DNA from: Mixophyes australis
Lineage: Eukaryota > Chordata > Amphibia > Anura > Limnodynastidae
Assembly: GCA_036250195.1 (NCBI GenBank)
Contig: JAVHZZ010000005.1
Location: forward strand, 183,255,448 to 183,319,447
Length of the DNA stretch: 64,000 bases
Direction of reading: 5' to 3'
In this document: piece by piece, positions 34,037 through 43,683 of the stretch
Position numbering within the stretch: the stretch's first letter is position 1
Layout: each line of letters starts with the position of its first letter
Program-made: the position numbers and the translations under genes
The notes under the pieces: model-generated
Databases searched by the model: none
Told to the model about the DNA's origin: nothing
What the model saw: only the letters and a program-made list of their open reading frames with translations

Positions 34037-34849
34037 TTAATCCCTGCTGAAATCCACCACTGCAAAAGTTTGTGTACTTTGATCTAAATGCCAGGAAAGG
34101 CCTTCCTCGTGGAATTTGTAGTTAATTTTGATGAACATCATCTTTTCCTCATTTTTAGGAAGTAGCCTCCTACGCCAATCGCTGACAAGCTGATCGGCTG
34201 TGCTAAATACTCTTTCCAAGTACACACTGGAGGGTGGGCAGCATAGGTATTGCAAAGTGGGTTTGTAAATGGGTTTGCCATTTTTTTCTCCCAGTATGTA
34301 AAGTCTGTTGTGTCTATTTCTATGCTGTCGTTAAAATAAGCCTTCACCAATCTTTGGATGTTGATAGTAGGATCAGTTGGTGTTACAGCAGAGGTGCCAT
34401 GACTTTTGGGCAGTTCTTTTAGACCAGACCAGATGTCAAAATGTTATGCTGAATCATCTGCATCATCCTTGGGTTTCTTAGAAAAGCTTAGTTTTTTCCT
34501 AGCAGAAGTAGCCTGAGAAAGTGGACACCGTTGTGTCAGGTACCACTTCAGCTGTCAACTTGCTCACCAGGAGCTCATTGCATCTCTTGTGATCTGGGAC
34601 AGTTGGAAATAAAGAGAAGACATAGCTCTTTAACCTAGCATCATGCATAGTCGCCAAAATGTAATGATCCGATTTCCAGAAGTTAAAAACTCTTCGATCC
34701 CGGTGAAGCAAATAAAGTACTTCATTTACAAGTCCAACATACTTAGCGTAATTTCTTTGCTTCATCTCCTCCTTCAGTTTTTCAAGGTGCTTTTCCAAAA
34801 TTCTAATTAAGGCAATCACTTTCCTCAAGCTAGCATTGTCTTTACTCAC
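34037..34849 (-). pseudogene. hAT transposase, C-terminal half
   Basis: Three overlapping minus-strand pieces. 34,849-34,499 has RILEKHLEKLKEEMKQ and WKSDHYILATMHDARLKSYVFS, the region ahead of the dimerisation domain. 34,350-34,138 has the FNDSIEIDT and TYWEKK block. 34,255-34,037 has QYLCCPPSSVYLERVFSTA and RRRLLPKN, the dimerisation motif. At least two frame changes separate them. Same family as 13,442-13,657 and 37,608-37,850. Confidence 0.85.
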
Positions 34850-37010
34850 TTCACAGGTGACTACTTTGAATCATTTCAGCAACTTGCACAACACGGAAAG
34901 TATTCTCCACTGGGCTGGGCTAAAATACATTCCCCTCCTTTCCCAATGTCATGACTTGTGGATCAAGTGTGGATGGCTTCTCACTGTTCCTCCATACTCA
35001 CAAGCATATATAGTGTGGAATTCCACTCTGTTACCACATCTTACTTCAGTTGTTGGCAGGGCAAAATAAATTGATCTTGCAGCTGCTGCAATTTCCTACA
35101 TGATGTTGCAGAATGCCGAATATGTCCCGAAATTTTTCGGGCCACAGATAGCATCTCCTGCACGTCCCTGTCATTTTTCAAAAAGCTCTGTGCCACCAAG
35201 TAGATTGTGCGAAGAAAACAGGGAATGTGAAGGATTTCAAACAGCTGTAATGCTCTTGCAATATGGGTGGCGTTATTATAAATGACATATCCTCAGGAGA
35301 GTCCAAACGGGATAAGCCATGTTACAATGACATCCCTTAATTTTTCAAACAGGTTGTCATTGGTATCCCTCTTAGTGATACACAGAGTAGCATACCTCAG
35401 AATAGTCTGGCGTTGTTGGGTACATGCTGCTACTGTTCCTGCTGCTGAAGGCAATTCACCAACTCAGTGGGCTGTCACAGTCATATAATCTTTAGTTTGC
35501 AAAGTTCCTCTTGTCTACATATCTGTGGTTAAGTGTACAGTGGGTAGAATGGCATTTTGTAGCCCAATAATTAAATTTTTAATGGAACCTTCTGGTAGAG
35601 GTGAGGAATTGCTTTTCTAGTAAAATGGTGTTGTGAAGGAATTTGGTAACTGTCACGAGCCGCGGCGGTACTCACAGCCACCTCAGCTCGCTTCTGGTGC
35701 CCTCTGGCGTCCCTGCCATCACCTTGACGACCGGGACGTCATTTCCGGTTCCGCTTCTCGTGGGGTGCTGCGTCCCGGCGGTGCTGGTAGCTGGGTGCAT
35801 GCGCGCAAATAGTACAGCCTGTGGGCTGATTAATGTAATCATTACAGGGGGCTGTGTATGATTCAGAGCCAGGCTCTGATTGGTGACCTTTTGAATTTAA
35901 GGCAGTGAGGTCTGCAGCCTCATTGCCGGTTATAGCTTACTGTTACTACCATTTTTACTGACCTGCTCTGCTCCTTGTTCCTGTCCTGTGAATACTCTGT
36001 TGGATTGCCTGTGTATGACCCCTTGCCTGGATTTGGACCCTGCCTGTTGTTTCTTGTGACCCTGACCCTTTTGGCTTGTACTTTGGACCCTGCTACCTAG
36101 CCCGTGACCCCGACCACTGGCGTGTTTACCGACCATCCTGTTTGCTTGTGAGCCTTGACCTTGGCTATCGTTTGACTACCCGCTGCTTTCTACCAGTCTC
36201 CTGGCCCGCCGCTGTGGTCCTGCATTACCAACGCACACTACACATGGAGCCAAGTCCTGGGGGCATCCGAGTACCGGTGAGCGCGTCAAGCTCTAAGGGA
36301 AAGACGGCTGCTATAGGCGAATATCTCCGTCATCTAGTTCTGTGGGTTGGTGATCAGGGCCAGCAGCCTAACAGTAACGGGGACACAGGACCTCAATTGA
36401 CTGTCTAAAACCAGTTGCATCAATTGTGGATATTGGACGAAGATCTATTACTAGCATAGTTGTCATGGTGTCTGTGATCCACTTTGCAACTGGGTGACAG
36501 CTTTCATACTTCATCCTCTTCCAAAGGATTGTTTAACAGTCAATTGTTGTAAACTACTAGTAGTCTTTTTCTTGGTCTACTTCTGAGTTGAAAATCCACT
36601 CCCAGCAGCAGGAGCATCATCAGCATCATCAGCAGCAGGACTAACTCTCAAGAATTCTTCAGAGTAATCCTGGAAAGGGGAGAAGTCATCTAACCTTAGC
36701 AACTTGGATGAAGGACTAACTCTGATCCCTATTGAGGATATTGATGAGGAAGGTGTTGTCTGTGTGGCTTTACAAACGCTACAAATGGCTAGATAACTGT
36801 TGTCAGGATTGGATAAAAATAATTGCACACATAAGAGGTGGATTTTTTGGTCTTATGCCCAGGCATGATTCTTCTTATCACTGGTAAGAACTGCTTCTAT
36901 AGGTGCAGGACTTACACAAACAACATCATCCTCATCAACATCCTCATTAGCGCCATCGTCAGCTACACAAATATCCCCCTCTTCCTGTTGCAAATACAAA
37001 GTGGTATCCT
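34850..37010 (-). pseudogene. hAT transposase, N-terminal and middle part, decayed
   Basis: Minus-strand translation in shifting frames shows a Glu/Asp-rich stretch (about 36,910-36,980) typical of the linker after the BED zinc finger, and a middle region around 35,280-35,480 whose DNA is the inverse counterpart of 37,017-37,200. Split by the solo LTR at 35,651-36,373. Frames are too broken for a continuous call. Confidence 0.55.
35651..36373 (+). mobile_element. Solo LTR, Ty3/gypsy, Element 1 subfamily
   Basis: 723 bases, TGTCACGAGCCGCGGCGG...CTAACA, with a perfect duplication GTAAC (35,646-35,650 and 36,374-36,378). The start matches the Element 1 LTR start TGTTACGAGCCGCGGCGG, and both share ACAGCCTGTGGGCT and GCCTCATTGCCGGTTATAGC. 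The box ATTTAA and the GCCGGTTATA ten-mer (35,925) are 31 bases apart, as in Element 1. It lies inside hAT copy B. Confidence 0.92.
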
Positions 37011-37016
37011 ACATTT

Positions 37017-37972
37017 GTGTATCACCGGCTACACTAAGAGGTATACCACTGACAACCTGTTTGAAAAACTAAGGGATGTCATTGTTACATGGCTTATCCC
37101 GCTTGGACTCTCCTGAGGATATGTCATTTGTGATAACGCCACCAATATTGTGAGAGCATTACAGCGGGGATTATTCCAGCACATTCCCTGTTTAGCTCAC
37201 ACAATCTACTTGGTGGTACCGAGCTTTTAAAAAATGACAGTGATATGCAGGCGGTGTTCTCTGTGCCTGGAAATAATTCAGGTCATTTTTGGCATACTGC
37301 AAAAGCACGTAGGAGATTGCAGCAGCTGCAAGAAGAATCAAATTTTAGGGTGAATGTACTTTAGATCAGTTCAGTGGAGAATACTTTCTTCTGTTGTGCA
37401 AGGTGCTGAAACCACTCTAAGTAGTCACCTGTGAAGTGAGTTCAGACACTCTTAGCTTGAGTCAAGTGATTCCCCTAAGTAGAAATTTTGGAATAGCATC
37501 TAGAGAAATTGAAGGAGGAGATAAAACTAAGCAATTCTGTTAACTATGTAGGACTTGTAGATCTAGGACTTCATTAGTTTTGCCAGGATCCGAGAGCTGT
37601 CAACATCTTGAAATCAGATCACTACATTTTGGCAAATGTGTATGATACTAGGTTTAAGAGCTATGTCTTCTCTTCCTTTACAACTGACCCAGATCTCAAG
37701 AGAGATAATGAGCTCCTGGTCAGTAAGCTGACAGCTGAAATGGTACACGACATGACGACTCATCCTCCCTTAGTTTCTTTGCCAACTGCTGCTAGGAAAA
37801 ACTTAGCTTTTGCCAAGACACCCAGTGGTGATGCAGATGAGTCAGCATGACATTTTGACATTTGGTCTGGTGTAAAAGACATGCCCAAAAATCATGACAG
37901 TGCAGTCGTAAGATGAACTACAAATTCCATAGAGAAGGCATTACTGGCAATTACATCAAAGTACAGAGACTT
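37017..37972 (+). pseudogene. hAT transposase fragment, plus strand
   Basis: Begins in mid-protein: TTDNLFEKLRDVIVTWLIPLGLS near 37,040-37,115 is followed by NATNIVRAL and IPCLAHTI in another frame, then a 37,608-37,850 frame with KSDHYILANVYDTRFKSYVFSS. The 3' part ends in ACAAATTCCATAG...CATCAAAGTACAGAGACTT, where Element 1 is inserted; hAT sequence resumes at 43,684. It lies head-to-head with copy B. Confidence 0.75.
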
Positions 37973-38726
37973 TGTTAGGAACCCCTCCAGCCGGCACAAC
38001 ACAACCCGGAGTCTACTCTGCCAGACAGGTGTTCACTGGAGCCCCTGATGGTGGGGACAGACTGGGCTGCAGACTGACAGAGGGTCGTGAAGTGTGTACC
38101 GGCTGGGGAGAACCCAGGCAAGAAGAGTCAGGTCCACGCAGAGGTCAAAGGCCGGCAGCAGGTAACAGTAATGATGAACAAGCTGAGGTCAGAGGTCACA
38201 GGCAAAGTAGCGGAACGGGTAAACAAGCCAAGGATCAGGGTCACAGGAAACACAAGCGAAGTCCAATACGAAGCCAAGGGTCATACACGGGAAGTCAAAC
38301 GTAGATACAGGATACAGGAACTGGAACAAGCAGGTCAGCAGACTGGAGCACAGAAGCTATAACCGGCAATGAGGCAGCAGACCTCATTGCCTTAAATACC
38401 CAGCTGAACCAATCACAGGTAAAACACACTCCTGCAGGTTAATAGAGCAGTCACTAATAGAGCCAATCAGGGCTTGCCCCTGGCCTGCACAGTTGCAGGC
38501 TAATGCCTGTAATTGCCTCCTATAATCTGCCCATATTAATTAGCCCACAGGCTGTAGAACGCTGCGCCCGGCTTCCTCCTATTGCCGGGACGCAGCTCTG
38601 AAGCGTCTGCTGGTTGCCCCGGCAACGGCCGGGTTATGGCCGAAAATGACGTCCCGGTCGCCATGGCGACGGCCGGGACGCGGGTGAGTGAGTCGCGGCG
38701 GCTGGGCACCGCCGCGGCTCGTAACA
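37973..38726 (-). repeat. Element 1 3' LTR
   Basis: 754 bases, identical to the 5' LTR except at 38,092. The end of the pol frame (38,579) reaches about 150 bases into it. Confidence 0.95.
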
Positions 38727-39232
38727 GTACCCCCCCCTTGAGGAGGGGTCGAGGGACTCCGACATCCTGGTTTTCTAGGGAATTTTTTGAAGAACTCCTT
38801 CAGTTTCTTTGGGGCATGGAGTTGTCTCCGCGGAACCCAAGATCGCTCTTCTAATCCGCGATTCCTCCATTGTATAAGGAAATGCACCTGTCCTTGAACA
38901 TTTTTAGAATCAAGGACCTTTTGAATCACAAATTTTTTTGGCCCACTGGAACCTCTCCCAGGCACACTTGAAGACTGGGCTTGACCAGGATAAAGCACTG
39001 GCTTCAATAGAGAACAATGAAAGGTGTTTGGAATTCTTAACGAGCCTGGAATTTTTAACCTAAATGCGACGGAGTTCACCTGCTTGATGATAAGAAACGG
39101 CCCGATGAACTTAGGACCCAATTTCTTACAAGGTTGTCTGAGCCTGATATTTTTTGTAGACAGCCAGACTTTCTGGCCAACCTTAAGGGAGCAGGGGGTA
39201 CGGTGTCGGTCCGAATTTTTTTTTTGCAACAA
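38579..39232 (-). CDS. pol: Element 1 Pol C-terminus: integrase tail and chromodomain
   Basis: The continuation of pol after the one-base break. It reads DRHR, then SLKVGQKVWLSTKN, GPKFIGPF, and FRLKIPGSLR.PNTFHCSLLKPV, the typical GPY/F module, then a chromodomain: FVIQKVLDSKNVQGQVHFLIQW and EERSWVPRRQL (about 38,740-38,910). Chromodomains of this type steer integration by binding modified histones. Aromatic residues of the cage are partly visible (F and W). The frame runs on into the LTR before stopping. Confidence 0.88.
   Translation of the reverse strand: MLQKKNSDRHRTPCSLKVGQKVWLSTKNIRLRQPCKKLGPKFIGPFLIIKQVNSVAFRLKIPGSLRIPNTFHCSLLKPVLYPGQAQSSSVPGRGSSGPKKFVIQKVLDSKNVQGQVHFLIQWRNRGLEERSWVPRRQLHAPKKLKEFFKKFPRKPGCRSPSTPPQGGGTVTSRGGAQPPRLTHPRPGRRHGDRDVIFGHNPAVAGATSRRFRAASRQ
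38727..38739 (-). other. Element 1 polypurine tract
   Basis: In the element's sense AAGGGGGGGGTAC lies directly before the 3' LTR, the expected plus-strand primer position. Confidence 0.8.
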
Positions 39233-42113
39233 GTGAGGCTTGTTTTAAAGATGAATGTACTTTCTTCCAGACAACTCTGAGATCCCTGGCAGTGGAACGG
39301 ATCTCCTGAATACCAACAGACTGGAGTGAATACAAAGAGTTAGATCTGGGGTGGAAACCATAATTGCAAAAGAACGGAGAGATTTTCGTGGATGAGTGAC
39401 AGGAGTTGTTACAGGCAAATTCTGCCCAGGGCAACAAGGAGGACCAGTTGTCATGGAACTCCGATATGTAGCATCGCAAGAACTTCTCCAAGGACTGGTT
39501 AACCCTTTCAGTCTGCCCATTTGACTGAGGGTGGTATGCAGATGATAAACTGACCTTGATTCCCAGGAGGGTACAGAATGATCTCCAGAACTGTGCTATG
39601 AACTGGGAACCCCGATCGGAGACGATGTCTGTAGGGAGTCCATGGAGGCGGAAAATGTGTTGAATGAACAAGACTGCCAAATCTCGAGCAGTAGGAAGCC
39701 TAGTGAGTGGAATGAAATGCGCCATCTTGCTGAACCGGTCTACCACGACCCAAATGGTATTGTGTCCCGCAGAGGGTGGCAGATCGACTATAAAGTCCAT
39801 GGACAGATGTGTCCAAGGTTTACCAGGGGCGGCCAACGGAACTAACTGACCTACCGGGCGAGTCCTGGGAACTTTGTTCCTGGCACAAACTTCACAGGAC
39901 CGGACGTGACTCTTGACGTCAGCAGACAGAGACGGCCACCATACAGTACGGGAAAGGATTTCCAGTGTTTTGTAGACTCCAGGATGCCCAGCAGTCCGAC
40001 TGTTGTGTGCCTCAGCAAGGACTGTCTTCCTTAGATGAACTGGGACAAACAAACATCCTGCCGGAGTGTTATCAGGAGCCAACCTCTGGAACCTTTGTAA
40101 GGTACAGCTCAAATCTTGAGTTAATCCGGCATGAATCATAGACACAGGAACAATAGGCTCTGGGCAGGTGACCGGAGCATGATGTGCCAGGAAACTTCTA
40201 GACAGGGCGTCCGCTTGAATATTTTTGGAACCAGGACGATAGGTGATAATAAAGTTGAACCGAGTGAAGAACAGCGACCACCGAGCCTGTCGGGGGTTCA
40301 GACGTTTGGCTGACTGTATATACTGTAAGTTTTTATGATCCGTTATAACGGAGATCTGGTGTGCAGCGCCTTCCAACCAGTGCCGCCATTCCTCAAAGAC
40401 CCATTTAATTGCCAGCAATTCTCGGTTTCCCACGTCATAGTTGGTTTCCGCTGATGAGAACTGACGGGAAAAAAAGGCACATGGATGTAAGCGGTGGGTC
40501 TGGGGGTCTTTTTGTGACAAGACGGCCCCAGCACCGACGTCAGACGCATCTACCTCAAGAACAAACGGTACCCTAGGATCCGGATGTCTGAGAACCTGAG
40601 CAGACACAAAAGCTTTCTTCAGGGTTTTGAATGCATTTATTGCCTGTTGTGACCAAACAGTTGGATCACCTCCTTTGCGGGTCAAGGTGACGATAGGAGC
40701 CACGATATCAGCAAAGCCGCCAATAAACCTCCTGTAGTAATTGGCGAATCCCAGGAATCTCTGGACCGCCTTGAGGTTATTCGGTTGTATCCAATCCAGA
40801 ATTGCTTGGACCTTGGTTGGGTCCATGGAGAAACCTTCTGAGGAGATTAGATAACCGAGGAAGGATACCTTCTGGACCTCGAACTCGCATTTCTCGAGTT
40901 TAGCGTAGAGGTGATGTTCCCGTAATTTCTGTAGGATTTGTCTGACATGACCCTGGTGCACAGACAACGATTTTGAATATATGAGGATGTCGTCTAAGTA
41001 AACAACAACAAAGTGTCCCAGGAACTCACGTAACACCTCATTAATCAAGTCCTGAAATACGGCAGGAGCATTACTAAGGCCAAACGGCATGACCAGGTAT
41101 TCGTAATGGCCCGAGAGCGTGTTGAAAGCCGTCTTCCACTCATCACCTGCTCTAATACGTATGAGATTATAGGCCCCACGAAGATCAATTTTTGTGAAGA
41201 TAGTGGCTCCTCTTAATTGATCAAAAAGAACGGAGATGAGGGGAAGGGGGTAGGTGTTCTTAACCGTAATAAGGTTCAGCCCTCGATAATCGATACAGGG
41301 TCTGAGTCCACCATCCTTCTTGGGTACAAAGAAACACCCCGCTCCTACTGGGGACTTGGATGGCCTGATGAAGCCCTTCTCCAAGTTTTCGTCAATATAC
41401 TCCTGCATGGATTTGGTCTCTGGACCAGAGAGAGGATACAAGCGTCCCTTGGGTAATTTAGAGCCCGGAATGAGCTCAATGGCACAGTCGAAATTGCGGT
41501 GCGGTGGTAGTGTGTCAGCAGCCTTTTTGGAGAAAACATCCCAGTAGTCATGATACTGAGAAGGGAGCTGCTCCGGAATAGACTGAATAATACGTAGAGG
41601 TAGTGTCAAGCAAGACTGTGTACAATGGGGGCTCCACTGGACAATTTCTCCTTTTGCCCAATCCATGACGGGGTTATGGCAGGATAGCCAAGGGTGGCCC
41701 AGAATTAAAGGAACCGAAGGACATTCGATAAGACGTAAGACTATGGATTCCGAATGGAGAGCGCCAATGTTCAACTGTAATGGTGGGGTCTCCCAAGTAA
41801 TTTTGCCGCCTGGCAACGGACTACCATCTAAGCCACATACCGTAATGGCAGATTGGAGTTTAATCCGCGGAATCCCAGCAGAGCGGGCAAACTCGATGTC
41901 AAGGAAGTTGCCAGCAGCTCCACTGTCAATGAAGGCTGATAGTTTCGTAGAACGAGCACTGAACGTGAGCTGTGCAGGGACCAATAGTGCATTTTTCTGG
42001 GAGACAATTTGTAGACCTAAGTGAACTCTCCCCTCGTTCCTTAGGCATGCTCGTTTCCCGACTTGTTTGGGCAAGAACGGGAGAAGTGGCCTCTTGCGCC
42101 ACAATATAAACAT
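39183..42113 (-). CDS. pol: Element 1 Pol: protease, RT, RNase H, integrase
   Basis: 976 open codons reached by a -1 shift from gag; the listed ATG lies upstream of the shift and is probably unused. Numbering from it: protease DSGA at 63-66; reverse transcriptase with D310 in FTKIDLRGAY and YLDD at 372-375; RNase H with D522, E565 and D592; integrase HHCC finger H703, H710, C740, C743; catalytic D773, D833 and E869 in QTER. All key residues are present. The frame ends early because ten A (39,225-39,216) stand where nine would keep the frame. The protein would make and integrate the cDNA. The homopolymer break may be a real mutation or an assembly error. Confidence 0.93.
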   Translation of the reverse strand: MFILWRKRPLLPFLPKQVGKRACLRNEGRVHLGLQIVSQKNALLVPAQLTFSARSTKLSAFIDSGAAGNFLDIEFARSAGIPRIKLQSAITVCGLDGSPLPGGKITWETPPLQLNIGALHSESIVLRLIECPSVPLILGHPWLSCHNPVMDWAKGEIVQWSPHCTQSCLTLPLRIIQSIPEQLPSQYHDYWDVFSKKAADTLPPHRNFDCAIELIPGSKLPKGRLYPLSGPETKSMQEYIDENLEKGFIRPSKSPVGAGCFFVPKKDGGLRPCIDYRGLNLITVKNTYPLPLISVLFDQLRGATIFTKIDLRGAYNLIRIRAGDEWKTAFNTLSGHYEYLVMPFGLSNAPAVFQDLINEVLREFLGHFVVVYLDDILIYSKSLSVHQGHVRQILQKLREHHLYAKLEKCEFEVQKVSFLGYLISSEGFSMDPTKVQAILDWIQPNNLKAVQRFLGFANYYRRFIGGFADIVAPIVTLTRKGGDPTVWSQQAINAFKTLKKAFVSAQVLRHPDPRVPFVLEVDASDVGAGAVLSQKDPQTHRLHPCAFFSRQFSSAETNYDVGNRELLAIKWVFEEWRHWLEGAAHQISVITDHKNLQYIQSAKRLNPRQARWSLFFTRFNFIITYRPGSKNIQADALSRSFLAHHAPVTCPEPIVPVSMIHAGLTQDLSCTLQRFQRLAPDNTPAGCLFVPVHLRKTVLAEAHNSRTAGHPGVYKTLEILSRTVWWPSLSADVKSHVRSCEVCARNKVPRTRPVGQLVPLAAPGKPWTHLSMDFIVDLPPSAGHNTIWVVVDRFSKMAHFIPLTRLPTARDLAVLFIQHIFRLHGLPTDIVSDRGSQFIAQFWRSFCTLLGIKVSLSSAYHPQSNGQTERVNQSLEKFLRCYISEFHDNWSSLLPWAEFACNNSCHSSTKISPFFCNYGFHPRSNSLYSLQSVGIQEIRSTARDLRVVWKKVHSSLKQASLVAKKKFGPTPYPLLP

Positions 42114-42895
42114 AAGCCTTGTGACCGTCTCCTGTCTCTCTCCTCAGAGGAAAGACGGTATGCTCCCAATTGCATTGGTTCCTCACCATCCTGGAAGATA
42201 GGAACGAAGGCGGATGGAGGTGATGACGTTTCCTTTTCAGTTTTCCGCTCTTTATATCTCCTGTCAATTTTAATGGAGAGGTGCATCAGATCCTCCAGAG
42301 AGCTAGGAGACGGGTATTGCACCAGCGAATCTTTAATCTGTTCAGATAGGCCGACACGGAACTGACTACGTAAGGCAGGGTCGTTCCATCCTCTGTCAGG
42401 TGACCATCTACGGAATTCCGCGCAGTATTCTTCTGCCGACCGTCTGCCTTGTTTCAAGGACCGTAGGTGAGCTTCCGCGGAGGCCACTCGATCCGGGTCA
42501 TCATACAGTAAACCCAATGCCTCAAAGAAGGAGTCTACGGACTGCATGGCCGGACTGGTCTGTGGCAAAGAAAACGCCCAGGACTGGGGGTCACCCTGTA
42601 GAAGGGAAATAATAATCCCAACTCGTTGCTGCTCTGAACCGGAGGAGCGGGGTCTCATCCGAAAATAGAGCTTGCAGCTCTCCCTGAAGTTCCGAAACAA
42701 GGTTCTATTTCCGGAGAACCGATCCGGTAAATTCATTTTGGGCTCACAGATGGGATCTGGAGGAGATTGTGAAGCTTTTGTGGCTTCTTCTTGAACAGAC
42801 ATACGCTCAGCCAATCCCTGCATCATCTGATACAAAGACTCAACATGGCCTGCTAGGGTTTGTGCCGGAGACGGTGTGGATCCACTTGCATCCAT
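42041..42895 (-). CDS. gag: Element 1 Gag
   Basis: A 284-residue intact frame starting MDASGST at the first ATG after the primer site, about 35 bases past the LTR. Gag forms the virus-like particle in the cytoplasm. The capsid-like middle has FSGNRTLFRNF, a SFFEALGLLYDDPDR block and AEEYCAEFRRWS, as in the retrotransposon gag family that includes PEG10 and RTL proteins. Near the C-terminus is one CCHC zinc knuckle, CLYCGARGHFSRSCP, which binds RNA. The frame stops at TAA (42,043-42,041), a few codons after GGGAAAC, where a -1 shift would continue into pol. Confidence 0.93.
   Translation of the reverse strand: MDASGSTPSPAQTLAGHVESLYQMMQGLAERMSVQEEATKASQSPPDPICEPKMNLPDRFSGNRTLFRNFRESCKLYFRMRPRSSGSEQQRVGIIISLLQGDPQSWAFSLPQTSPAMQSVDSFFEALGLLYDDPDRVASAEAHLRSLKQGRRSAEEYCAEFRRWSPDRGWNDPALRSQFRVGLSEQIKDSLVQYPSPSSLEDLMHLSIKIDRRYKERKTEKETSSPPSAFVPIFQDGEEPMQLGAYRLSSEERDRRRSQGLCLYCGARGHFSRSCPNKSGNEHA
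42053..42059 (-). promoter_or_regulatory. GGGAAAC -1 ribosomal frameshift site, Element 1
   Basis: In the gag frame it reads G GGA AAC, the correct X XXY YYZ phase. Slipping back one base enters the pol frame that starts KRACLRNEG. The same heptamer, in the same phase, is in Element 2 (53,986) and is the known site in PEG10. Confidence 0.8.
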
Positions 42896-42918
42896 CCTAA
42901 TCTTGTCTCCGTGAGTGG

Positions 42919-42928
42919 GCCGGTTATA
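42919..42928 (-). other. Element 1 self-priming site (PBS)
   Basis: In the element's sense TATAACCGGC lies one base after the 5' LTR. It is exactly complementary to GCCGGTTATA at the predicted RNA start. No tRNA 3' end was recognised here. Self-priming is known for Tf1 and for sushi-type elements. Confidence 0.7.
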
Positions 42929-42929
42929 A

Positions 42930-43683
42930 TGTTAGGAACCCCTCCAGCCGGCACAACACAACCCGGAGTCTACTCTGCCAGACAGGTGTTCACTGGAGCC
43001 CCTGATGGTGGGGACAGACTGGGCTGCAGACTGACAGAGGGTCGTGAAATGTGTACCGGCTGGGGAGAACCCAGGCAAGAAGAGTCAGGTCCACGCAGAG
43101 GTCAAAGGCCGGCAGCAGGTAACAGTAATGATGAACAAGCTGAGGTCAGAGGTCACAGGCAAAGTAGCGGAACGGGTAAACAAGCCAAGGATCAGGGTCA
43201 CAGGAAACACAAGCGAAGTCCAATACGAAGCCAAGGGTCATACACGGGAAGTCAAACGTAGATACAGGATACAGGAACTGGAACAAGCAGGTCAGCAGAC
43301 TGGAGCACAGAAGCTATAACCGGCAATGAGGCAGCAGACCTCATTGCCTTAAATACCCAGCTGAACCAATCACAGGTAAAACACACTCCTGCAGGTTAAT
43401 AGAGCAGTCACTAATAGAGCCAATCAGGGCTTGCCCCTGGCCTGCACAGTTGCAGGCTAATGCCTGTAATTGCCTCCTATAATCTGCCCATATTAATTAG
43501 CCCACAGGCTGTAGAACGCTGCGCCCGGCTTCCTCCTATTGCCGGGACGCAGCTCTGAAGCGTCTGCTGGTTGCCCCGGCAACGGCCGGGTTATGGCCGA
43601 AAATGACGTCCCGGTCGCCATGGCGACGGCCGGGACGCGGGTGAGTGAGTCGCGGCGGCTGGGCACCGCCGCGGCTCGTAACA
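42930..43683 (-). repeat. Element 1 5' LTR
   Basis: 754 bases, TG...CA in either reading. In the element's sense it carries TATTTAA and the predicted RNA start, then R/U5. 43,049 is A where the other LTR has G. Confidence 0.95.
43315..43355 (-). promoter_or_regulatory. Element 1 LTR promoter: TATA box and predicted RNA start
   Basis: In the minus sense TATTTAA starts at 43,355, and the ten-mer GCCGGTTATA starts 31 bases downstream (43,324-43,315). That is a normal TATA-to-start distance for RNA polymerase II. The ten-mer is complementary to the primer site at 42,919-42,928. The start position is inferred, not measured. Confidence 0.65.

Larger units (their letters stand above)
31431..37010 (-). 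mobile_element. hAT transposon copy B, carrying host-derived and LTR insertions
   Basis: A large minus-strand hAT of the same family as copy A. From its 3' side it has terminal AT/GGTTTTGG-rich DNA (31,435-31,560), tandem 3' modules (31,560-31,940 and 32,487-32,760), a further 3' region, then transposase remnants from 34,021 to about 37,010. It holds an NSMCE2-derived segment (31,945-32,486), a solo LTR (33,102-34,015) and a Ty3/gypsy solo LTR (35,651-36,373). Removing either LTR rejoins hAT sequence, e.g. GTGTACATCAT and CCTCGCACAATAC. Confidence 0.7.
37973..43683 (-). mobile_element. Element 1: near-intact sushi-like Ty3/gypsy chromovirus
   Basis: A 5,711-base LTR retrotransposon on the minus strand with a perfect 5-bp target duplication GACTT (37,968-37,972 and 43,684-43,688). 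Order in its own sense: LTR, self-primer site, gag, GGGAAAC frameshift site, pol (protease, RT, RNase H, integrase, chromodomain), polypurine tract, LTR. The two 754-base LTRs differ at one site that I can find (G at 38,092, A at 43,049), so insertion was very recent. The only coding break noticed is one extra A in a ten-A run in pol. The chromodomain and frameshift arrangement fit the sushi group. Confidence 0.95.

Noticed and set aside
38087..38362. Open frames of about 90-130 codons repeated in both Element 1 LTRs (also 43,044-43,319 and 42,860-43,261)
   Set aside because: They are LTR sequence read on the strand opposite to the element. Their exact duplication reflects the identical LTRs, not a gene family.
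41217..41547. Plus-strand frames inside Element 1 pol (also 39,642-39,849 and 41,665-42,024)
   Set aside because: Antisense shadows of the pol frame.
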